Positions 55,791 to 64,000 of a DNA stretch of 64,000 bases are shown in pieces. The DNA comes from Hygrophila difformis (taxonomy: Eukaryota; Streptophyta; Magnoliopsida; Lamiales; Acanthaceae). Each line of letters starts with the position of its first letter. The first letter of the stretch is position 1. The notes beneath the pieces are model-generated. The model was not told where the DNA came from. It ran no database searches and saw nothing but the letters and a program-made list of their open reading frames with translations. The stretch covers positions 39,316,148 through 39,380,147 of the forward strand of contig JAOANR010000008.1 of the NCBI GenBank assembly GCA_030278955.1. Direction: 5' to 3'. Position numbers and translations under genes: made by a program.

Positions 55791-57135
55791 CCAGATTGTA
55801 CGGTCCAAGTAATAATCCGGGGAAACCGGGCTGAATCCACAGGGAACAGGGAATTGATATAATTTATCGAATTCAAGTAGTAAATAAAATTTAAAGTGTG
55901 TGAATTTGTTGCTTATCTAATATCCTAAAATTGCAATTAATTAAAATAAAGTAATAAAAATTCCAATAAACAAGATAGAGAGAGAGTGAGTTAAATAATA
56001 TGCTAGATGATGATTGGGGATCCCTAGATCTTTCAATAGTTGACAACCTTACAGAATGCATATGAAAATCCAATTTTTACTCAATTTAATGCCTACTCAG
56101 AATAACCACAATTTAGAAACCTCTATGTTTTATAACATGCAATTCCTCCGGCTAGTGATTATCCTAAATTGGTTATAACAGATTTTGCACTTTCTTAAGC
56201 TACAAATTATTAGAATTAGTTTGCCAATTAACTTTGTTTAACTATTTTTCAATCACCTAAACAATATAAAGCCCTAGTTCAGATCTCCTTTCGGTCTCAC
56301 CAAACACACATAAGAATTGAAAGATTAACATTAGATTGACGAAATTCATAAAACAAAAGCAAAAGTGAACAATATCCAAATCTAGGTCTCCCCAAACGAT
56401 GGGTTTAGCCTGACATGTTCACACAAAGACAGAAACTAATAACGATAGAAACATAGTCTGGTGAAACATCTGGTGAAGGAACGCCAATGTAGGAATCTTG
56501 TCAGATCTGTAACGGATTGCCTTCTTCGCCTCTTCTCTCTTACTTGGATGATGGATGAAAGATGGTAGAATAATGAATGCAGAACCCTGATTTGGTTTGA
56601 AAACGTGCTATTTATACTTAGGGATGCAAAAACCTCGAAAAGCATAAAATTGGGCTGAACTGCTATGTTTCGCGCGCCATGCGCGCGCCCTAACCCACGT
56701 CGCGCGCGAGCTTCGCGGACCATAATTTCATGCGGCGTGAAGGCCGCACGTTATCTCCACACAGCACGCGGACAGCGCGCGGGTCTTCGTCGTTCTTCGC
56801 TGATTTCGTCGTTTTCTTCTGTTTTCCGAGTTTTAGAGCTCCTTTTGACTTCTTCTAGCTCACTTTTGACTTCATAAACTTATATTACTTGGGCCGTATC
56901 GGATGAAATATTTTCCAACTATGTGGAATATTTTCCAACATAACCTGAAGTATACGGTTCAAGTAATAAACCGGTGAAACCGGGTCGAATCCACTGGGAA
57001 CAGGGAATTGCTATAATTTATCAAATTCAAGTAGCGAATAAAATTAAAGTGCGTCAATTGTTTCCTTATCTAATATCCTAAAATTGAAATGAATTAAAAT
57101 AAAGCAAAAAAAATTCCAATCAAAAAGACAAACAG
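55768..57135 (-). repeat. Unclassified repeat: 215-bp segment present twice around a 0.9-kb unit
   Basis: The segment beginning TGTGGAATATTTTCCAACA occurs at 55768-about 55980 and again at 56922-57135, where element D interrupts it. Both copies contain a CCGG..GAATCCAC.GGGAACAGGG stretch. The motif AATATTTTCCAAC also occurs at 56907-56919. Between the copies there is a minus-strand TATA-like TATAAATAG (about 56609-56617) with a CGCG-rich patch upstream of it (56668-56790). The plan resembles LTR, or tandem-LTR, structure facing left with TGTTGGAAAATATT at its start. The small ORFs inside are not credible genes. Confidence 0.5.
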
Positions 57136-59710
57136 TGTAATACCCGAGAATTTTACAACATAAATAAATAAATAAATATAATAAATAAATAAATAAACAA
57201 ATAAATCAGTAAATACATTAAATAGATAAATATAGAAGAAATGAGAAATAGAATTAATTAAAAGAGATTTAATTAAACAAAAGAAATTAAAATTAGATAA
57301 AAGTCAAATAAGTCGTTACACGGGTATCCGATATAAATGAACTCGAGAACTCGAGTCCAAACATAAATTATGCGGGGTTCCTATTTCGTAAACCCGAAGG
57401 GAGTCCGGAAATTGGAATCCGAGAGCATAGAGGGATAGAAACCCGAAAGAGAGGCGGAAAAACACGACGGATCGCACGACCCGCCCGGACCGAAGTCCAG
57501 GCGAAGTTGGCGCGTTGGCCGCGCGGTTTTTAGGCAAAAGGCGCGCCAACCCCGTGCCACTTGACAGAGTCGCCCGTTGCGCGAATCTCTCGCCCGAACG
57601 CGGATTTTTCGACTTTCGGTTGAACGTCTCTCGACCTAAGACCCTTGGGGTCAGACTTTGGACGCCCTAGGACCTAGACATCTATAAATAAACCCCGCCG
57701 GAAGCCTAAACTCTTTTTCAAAACCCTACGATACTCTCTACACACACAAGTCGAAATCCCGGAGTCTACGGAGGCATCGAACACCAAGGCAGCAGCTTTG
57801 GACGAAAATCCAAGGATCTCCGACGTTTTGGTAAGCTCTAGTCCAATAGATCCTTTCACGTTTCAATCCGAAAATGGATTCTAACCTCGTTTCTTTTCTC
57901 TTTACACCCCGAATCGAATCTAGAACAAGAACCCGACGAACGGAGAGGAGAAACGGTGATCTGGAAGCCATGCCTCCGAAATAGACATCCCGGACGTTCA
58001 CAAATCAGTAAGTTAACTCTTACATGCTTTTGGGAGGTTTTAAAACGTTCGAAACTAAAAGATTTAACAAGAACTCGTAAATCTGTCAACTTTTGTTTTC
58101 TACCAACGCAACAGTTTTGAAGAATTTTTCCGAACCTTAAAACGACTTCAAACGGAAAAACTTAAAACATGAAAAACGTTCCTAAGGCTTAGATCTATCT
58201 ACTGTAATATTTTGAGAATTTTTTGAGACGATTTGTAGGTGAAAACCAACCGAAACCGAACTGCTTGAATCTAGATCTTGAAATTCTTGACAGAACTTAG
58301 GAATGATCTTGATCACGTTTTTGACATAGGCTCCAGACCGTTTTAGATCTTTGGCCGAACATGAAAGACGTAGATAATTGTCTTAAGATGATCTCTGTAA
58401 AATTTCATCAAATTTGGAGTTGAATTGCTATGGTAGAATTCGAAATCTTTAAACTGTGATACATTGAATTCGGACAGAATTGTTCTTCTGCGAAAATTGG
58501 TAATTTTGACCTGTTTAGGTATCTCGGATTGAAAAAGTTAAAACACGAAAGTTGTAGATCTCGACGTTTCTGAGTCAGGCATGAAATTTTGGAATCTTTG
58601 GAATTAAATATGATTTTAGACGAATTTTAGAGTAAACTATGGTTTACCGGAAACAAAATCTTGAAATCTTGTTGAAATATGGGATTAACCTTTAGGGATG
58701 AAATGAGTTGAGATATTATTTTTAAATAAATACAATTGAAGTCAGATTTTGAAAGATTAAATCCCCTTACAAACTTGATAAATTAAAATTAGGGGTGAGT
58801 GCTCTGCAGGGTGCCCCCTAACTGCTTCACTTCGTGCCTTAATGGACGATGGTGACCCCGCGCGCTAAACTTGAGATATGATATTGCCAAAACGGCGAAA
58901 TATAGAGCCTACACTCTCGAGAATATCCACATGGGTTTTCCGAGGCTCCGGAGTGGTACTGGGTATGACTGATACGGTTGCGGCCGCTGGGCTACCGGCT
59001 AAACTTCTTGACATCGCGATGCTATCGTGAAACTTTGAAATACCAAATCGGGGATATAATGGGGATATTAAATTTAATTAAATTAGATTAAATTATGTTG
59101 TCCAATTAAATTACTTAAATGCTTTATTTAAATTATGGCTATTATCTTAAGCCATGCGAAATGTGTTGTTAAATAGAGCTCTGGAATAAATTATGCAATT
59201 GGATAGGTGATTAGATTAAATTGAAATATTATGTTATTATCATGTTTTTATTTAAGTATTAAATTAATGGCTATTAAACCCTACGATCATGCATGTGTTA
59301 ACTTACTCAGCAAGTTTGCTGATCAAAACCGTTTTTATTCCTTTTCTTACAGAATATGTGGAATGAGCATGTGTGAGCACGATTCATGCATGGGATTTTG
59401 GGGGATATTATTTTGCTTTAAATTCGTACTTTAGACTATATTATGAACGGGCCTGTTTAACCCGTGTTTTGGCCATGTCGGCCCTATTTATATTTTCCGC
59501 TGCGATACTATACTAAACAATTATTTCCGCTGCGCTATGATATTATTATTTTCGAGTTATATTGTATGGGCTATTTTGAATGATTTAAATGTTTTAAACA
59601 CTGCAATACCTAGCCTTGCATCTCTTTAGTAAGCTCGGAGAAACCGTGTCTTACTAGGGAGATGTGGCGGTGACATCCCGACCTGGGTGACCAAAAACCG
59701 GGGTGTTACA
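57136..59710 (+). repeat. Element D 5' LTR (2,575 bp)
   Basis: It runs from TGTAATACCCGAG to GGGGTGTTACA. It has a TATA box (57683-57690), a CGCG-rich patch upstream (57500-57605), a donor-like GGTAAGC (GT at 57831), the conserved GC-rich block (about 58795-59005) and an acceptor-like TTTTCTTACAG ending at 59352. It is clearly diverged from the element A LTRs, so D is an independent insertion. Confidence 0.95.
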
Positions 59711-59713
59711 AGT

Positions 59714-59725
59714 TGGTATCAGAGC
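59714..59725 (+). other. Primer binding site of element D
   Basis: TGGTATCAGAGC lies 3 bp after the LTR and is complementary to initiator tRNA-Met. Confidence 0.95.
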
Positions 59726-59958
59726 CCGGCTATTTTTAAACTACTATTTTTAAACCATTACTATTTTTAGACTATCATTTTTAAACCATTATTATTTTTA
59801 AAACTATTATTAATATTTTGACTATAATTTTAAATTTTAAAGTATTATTTCCATGGAAAATTTTTATTTTAAAACCCATGGAAAAATATATATATATGGT
59901 GCATTAACTTATTTTTTGGGGGATCATCATTTGCATTTGCATATTGCATCTCTTCTAT

Positions 59959-60100
59959 GAACTTAGAATCTTGGCAAAACTTGAACTTAGAATCTTGGCG
60001 AATTGAACTTAGAATCTTGGCAAAAGTCGAACTTAGAATCTTGGCGAATTTGAACTTAGAATCTTGGCAAAAGTCGAACTTAGAATCTTGGCGAATATTA
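59959..60100 (+). repeat. Leader minisatellite of element D (six units)
   Basis: Six units of GAACTTAGAATCTTGGC alternate between short spacers (AAAACTT, GAATT, AAAAGTC). They end just upstream of the leader ORF start. The homologous array in A has five. Confidence 0.85.
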
Positions 60101-60124
60101 ATTTAGATCTCTTGCTTGCGCTAG

Positions 60125-60460
60125 ATGGCTAGTCAAGACATGATGCAGTTGATGGTCAGGATGATGAGCGTTCATCTTGATTCCCACCAAACCTTAGAGC
60201 AAATGAAGTACCGTATGGCTCAATTGGAGGCCAATTTACATCACATGGGCAACTTGAGAGAGGCGGATCATCACCGCATAAAACAACTCGAACGCCAAGT
60301 CCAAACCCTCACTACACAAAACTTAATACTAAAGGAATACATCGATGCCCACGGGCAAGACTTGAACACTATCTTTGGCGAGCTACTGCCGCCGAGTTCG
60401 GAGGAGGAAGATCCGGAGGAAGATCCTGCTACCCCACCGGAGGACGTCATGAGACGCTAG
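60125..60460 (+). CDS. Element D accessory leader ORF (111 aa, intact)
   Basis: It starts MASQDMMQLMVRMM. Residues about 20-75 form a predicted coiled coil (LEQMKYRMAQLEANL, QLERQVQTLTTQNLILKEYI). The C-terminal 30 residues are acidic and Pro-rich (SSEEEDPEEDPATPPED), ending VMRR. It is intact here and stop-interrupted in A, and the coil is homologous to the element B leader ORF. It lies about 400 bp after the PBS and 300 bp before gag, in the +2 register relative to gag, so it is not a gag N-terminal extension. The start is set by the ATG directly following the leader minisatellite. Function is unknown; a multimerising partner of Gag is one possibility. Confidence 0.7.
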   Translation: MASQDMMQLMVRMMSVHLDSHQTLEQMKYRMAQLEANLHHMGNLREADHHRIKQLERQVQTLTTQNLILKEYIDAHGQDLNTIFGELLPPSSEEEDPEEDPATPPEDVMRR

Positions 60461-60759
60461 GGATTCTATTGTTAGATACTATTTTGCTAGGAAAATATTT
60501 CTACTTTTGTACTAAAATCTCTTTGAGGAAATAAAATGCCCGATTTATTTATAATAAAACAAAAAAAAAACGGACAGATCTGTCCGTACAGCCGTGCAAA
60601 AAAAAAAATTCGAAATAGGAACAAATTAAAATAAAAACCCCGAAGCGTACGACGCTTCTTAATTCGATTGAGCACCACGTGCTAAATCACAAAACACATA
60701 TACATTGCTTAGACTATATGCTAAATTCACCAGTCCTAATCTATCCTATTTGTACCAGA
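60461..60759 (+). other. Spacer between leader ORF and gag in element D
   Basis: It contains a perfect 18-bp palindrome, ACGGACAGATCTGTCCGT (about 60569-60586), that is absent from element A. A small inverted repeat, GAAGCGTACGACGCTTC, is shared with A (GAAGCATACGACGCTTC). No coding sequence; the upstream extension of the gag frame from 60679 is not conserved in A. Confidence 0.6.
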
Positions 60760-63700
60760 ATGGCACCCAGAGGAAGAGGAAGGACTCAACCCGCTCCCCA
60801 AACCACTACTGAAACTCCTACTGAGACACTAGCAAACGTCACGGAACCGGTTCAACCTGAGGTGGAACAACCCCAAGGTGCGCAGGACGCCCCCGCACCG
60901 AACAATGTGGGCGATCGTCTTAGGACGATAGAGGAAGTGTTGATTGCGCTCGGGAACGCGCAAGTCAACCAGGGTCAAGCTGCGGCGGTACCTCCGCCCC
61001 AAGCTCGCCCTAACTACCTGGCGATGGTGAATCCTTACCAGCCGCCCCACTATGTTGGTGAGGAGGATCCAGCTAAACTGGAAGAGTGGATCCGGACCTT
61101 CGACAAGCTGCTGGGAGCAGTTAAATGTCCGGAAGGAGAAAGAGTGCATGTCGCCTCATACTACTTGGGAGGCGAAGCTGACGACTGGTGGCAGGCGACG
61201 CAAGCCAAACTGACTGAAGATGACGAGCCCTACTCGTGGATGGAGATGATGGAACTACTCAGGGATCGATTCTATCCCTTGAGTACTAAAGCTGCCATGT
61301 ACGAAGAGTTCCTGTCGCTGAAGCAAGGAGGCCAAACGGTGCAAGAATACTACACACGCTTCAAGGAGCTGGTGAGGTTCGCACCAAGGCTAGTGCCTAC
61401 TGATGCGGAAAAGGCACAGAAATTCGAGATGGGACTGAACCTGTCTGTGCGCGAGGTGATCGCGGGGGTACACTACCCCGATTTGCAAGCTGTGTATGAC
61501 CGCGCTGTGGCGGTAGCACGTGTGCAGCAGCTGAAGAGAAGGGTGAGTGGGGAGTCCAGCAGGGGTCCCCAAGACAAGAGAAGCCGAGACTCAAGAAACG
61601 AGAACAACACTGGAAGGAACGAACAGCGCAAAGGGTCGAATAGGCCCCAACAAAACAACACTGGGAGGAGGTTCAACCAAGAAGATCCGGTACCACCTTG
61701 CCCGAGATGTGGACGACCCCATCTGGCAAGGGGATGCCCGCAACAAGGCGCCTGTTATCGATGTGGTCGAATGGGTCACGTTCGACGGGATTGCCGGACT
61801 AGACTCGAGAACATAACAAAAAGGGACGATTTGGTCACGGGGCAAGAACAGCCTCAAAATCAAAACGGGCGAAATGGGAATAACCAAGGGTACAGACCCC
61901 CTCAAAATAGGCCGCAGAACCAGAACCAGAACCAACGACCTCCGCCCCCTCAGAATCAAAACCAGCAACAAAATCAGCAGCCGAATGCGAATCAGCAGGG
62001 CAATCAGGGAGGGCCTATGGGGAGGCTTAACGTGGTGAATCAAGCGGACGTGCCTGCGCAAGGAGAAGTGATGGCAGGTACATTTTATGTTTTGAATACG
62101 CCCCTTAGAATTCTATTTGATTCTGGAGCTAGCTGCTCGATTATAGCATCAAGGGTAGTGCCTGAGTTAGATCTACCTAAGTGCGAGAGAATTAGCTTAG
62201 GAATTCAATTGCCTTCTGGAGAAGTAGTGTCTTGCTCTAAACGATATAACGGAATTCCTATAGTGATAAAGAACATAGAATTCTTCGCGAACTTGGTGGA
62301 ATTTAACTTAAGAGACTTTGACATCATACTGGGGATGGATTGGTTATCCCAGTATAAGGCAGTGATCGAATGCCAAAAGCAAACGATCACCTTGTCAAAA
62401 AGTAGGGGAAAGAGAGTTATCTTTTACTCTCAGCCCCCTAAGAAAAGTAACAAAATTGTTAGTGCACTTAAACTAAGTAACTTGATGCGCAAGGGGTATG
62501 CACTATATGCGTGCTACGTGCACAACCTTGAGGCGGAAGAGAACAAGGTTGATAGCATACCAGTGGTAAGAGAATACCGCTGATGGAGTATCAGTGGATC
62601 CGGCAAAGGTTTCTGCCGTGACGGAGTGGGCTACTCCGAAGAGTCCAACGGAAATAAGGAGTTTCCTTGGATTAGCTGGGTATTATAGACGATTTGTGAA
62701 GGACTTTTCAAGGATTGCACGTCCTTTGACCCAGCTACTGAAGAAAGGAGCAAAATACGAGTGGACCGAAGCGTGTGAGACTGCGTTTCAAGAACTGAAG
62801 AAACGACTCACAACCACACCCGTATTAACACTACCATCAGAGAATGGTGACTTCGAAGTTTACAGCGATGCTTCGAAGGAAGGCTTAGGTTGTGTCTTGA
62901 TGCAAGACTCGAGAGACGTAGCGTATGCATCACGCCAACTAAAACCTCACGAGGAGAATTATCCGACACATGACCTGGAGTTAGCAGCGGTCGTTTTCGC
63001 TCTAAAGATATGGAGACATTATCTTTATGGGCGGAAGTGTCGAATGTTCACCGACCACAAGAGCTCGAAATATATATTCACTCAGAAGGAGTTGAATTTG
63101 TGACAGCGAAGGTGGTTGGAACTTATTAAAGACTACGATTTAGAGATAGCATACTACGAAGGGAAGGCGAATGTGGTAGCCGATGCCCTAAGTCGGAAAA
63201 CCCAACACGTGACGAACTCGTTGGTAATTCCGCCGGCATTGTACATGGAGTTGGCAAGATTGGAGTTAGAACTTGTGCATCCTGGCACAGTGAGAGAAAC
63301 GATCAATGCCATGGTCGTAGAAACTCCAATATTAGACGAGATTCGACTCGCTCAACCGGGCGACCCGAAACTCGAAAAGATAAAAGGGTATATTGCCGAA
63401 GGAAAGGCAATAGGATTTGCTGTCCACGAGGATGGAAGCATCCATTTTAAAGGGAGATGGTGTGTGCCCCTTAAATGTGCCGAGTTGAAACAAAGGTTGA
63501 TGGAAGAAAGGCACAACACGCCATATTCCGTACATCCCGGAGGTGACAAGCTATACAAAGATCTGAAGAAGATCTATTGGTGGCTGGGAATGAAGAAGGA
63601 AGTGGCAAACTTCGTGGCGAAATGTCTCACCTGCCAAAAGTCAAGGCAGTACGACATAAACCCTTAGGACTGATGCAACCACTAGAGATTCCAAGTTGGA

Positions 63701-64000
63701 AGTGGGATAGCATCTCAATGGGCTTTGTCTCGGGATTACCCCGATCACCCAAAGGCATGAACAAAATTTGGGTGATTGTGGATAGGCTAACAAAGACGGC
63801 AATATTTATCCCAATGAAAGACACGTGGACTATGGACCAATTGGCCCGAGCCTACATTGATAATGTGGTACGACGACATGGAGTACCACATGATATCATT
63901 TCCGATAGAGACAGTAGATTTGTCTCTCACTTTTGGACGGAGTTACAAAAAGCTCTCGGTACCCAAATCAAAATGAGCACCGCATTCCACCCGATGACGG
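60760..64000 (+). pseudogene. Element D gag-pol polyprotein with 698-bp deletion, truncated by window
   Basis: The start is MAPRGRGRTQPAP (60760), chosen because A and B begin gag at the same point. Gag has capsid motifs and the zinc knuckles CPRCGRPHLARGC and CYRCGRMGHVRRDC. Protease has [10 protein letters not shown] (about 62115), joined to gag without a stop. At 62577 the sequence jumps from the protease/RT linker to just after the RT catalytic region. Compared with element A, 698 bp (27404-28101) are missing, with CC shared at the junction, and the frame shifts. RNase H follows (62594-63103), a TGA at 63101-63103, then integrase. Integrase has a 1-nt loss near 63640 and SMDF changed to SMGF (63721-63723), removing the first catalytic Asp. 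Inactive. Confidence 0.92.

Larger units (their letters stand above)
57136..64000 (+). mobile_element. Element D: Tekay-type Ty3/Gypsy element, runs off the window
   Basis: This is a sister of element A, with the same LTR ends, PBS, leader repeat, leader ORF and gag. The 5 bp before its LTR are AACAG, the expected target duplication; the matching copy would lie beyond the window. It is inserted in the second copy of the 215-bp repeat segment. It carries a large deletion across RT and is cut by the window end within integrase. Confidence 0.95.

Noticed and set aside
56436..56877. Short ORFs at 56436-56723 and 56665-56877
   Set aside because: They span CGCG-rich and promoter-like sequence, overlap on opposite strands and have no protein motif.
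60679..60759. Extended gag start at 60679 in element D
   Set aside because: The extra 27 residues are not conserved in A or B, where gag begins at the MAPRGR Met; 60760 is the preferred start.

Overview
The window is plant nuclear DNA made almost entirely of nested retrotransposons, the pattern of pericentromeric or other repeat-rich heterochromatin in a flowering plant. Support comes from Ty3/Gypsy chromoviruses with 2-2.9 kb LTRs, initiator-tRNA-Met primer sites and C-terminal chromodomains (best fit: the Tekay/Del clade), from a Ty1/Copia element, from an L1-like LINE, and from a plant mobile domain (PMD) gene, a family known from angiosperms. The species cannot be named from this sequence. 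I see no intact host gene, rRNA, tRNA gene or CRISPR array.

Layout. 1-3364: unrecognised degenerate DNA, a roughly 98-bp tandem repeat with a palindromic core (1501-2040), and an LTR-like fragment facing left. 3365-10768: element E, a Tekay-type gag-pol without its 5' part, plus its 3' LTR, abutting a truncated PMD pseudogene (10769-12329, minus). 12774-13890: an RNase H remnant with a TATA box and an A-rich tail. 14700-16847 and 48977-about 51591: the two halves of a Copia element F (minus), split by element B. 16848-48976: element B (TSD ACAGT), a Tekay-type element that carries two later insertions. These are element A (22065-33088, plus, TSD CCGAC, LTRs nearly identical, so the youngest) in the gag zinc-knuckle region, and element C (33662-43091, minus, TSD GTCAT/GTTAT) near the protease/RT junction. 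52960-55790: a degenerate LINE (minus). 55768-57135: an unclassified repeat with two copies of a 215-bp segment. 57136-64000: element D, a sister of A, running off the window.

How the parts work together. Each Tekay-type element has the order LTR, PBS, a small coiled-coil ORF, gag-protease-RT-RNase H-integrase-chromodomain in one frame, polypurine tract, LTR. No copy is fully intact. A has a stop in the leader ORF, a stop between gag and protease and a mutated RT catalytic Asp. B has stops, frameshifts and two insertions. C has two stops and an abnormal 5' end. D has a 698-bp deletion across RT. E has many lesions.

The most interesting signals are: (1) conserved pre-gag accessory ORFs, with acidic C-terminal clusters in all three subfamilies that have one, and in C also coiled-coil/zinc-knuckle ORFs; (2) six tandem hairpins in the B LTR with a constant 13-nt loop and stems that vary in a base-pair-preserving way; (3) element C, whose two outer termini are inverted copies of the same U5 end; (4) a second, fossil polypurine tract/LTR start in A and E and possibly C; and (5) a possible LTR-internal leader intron.
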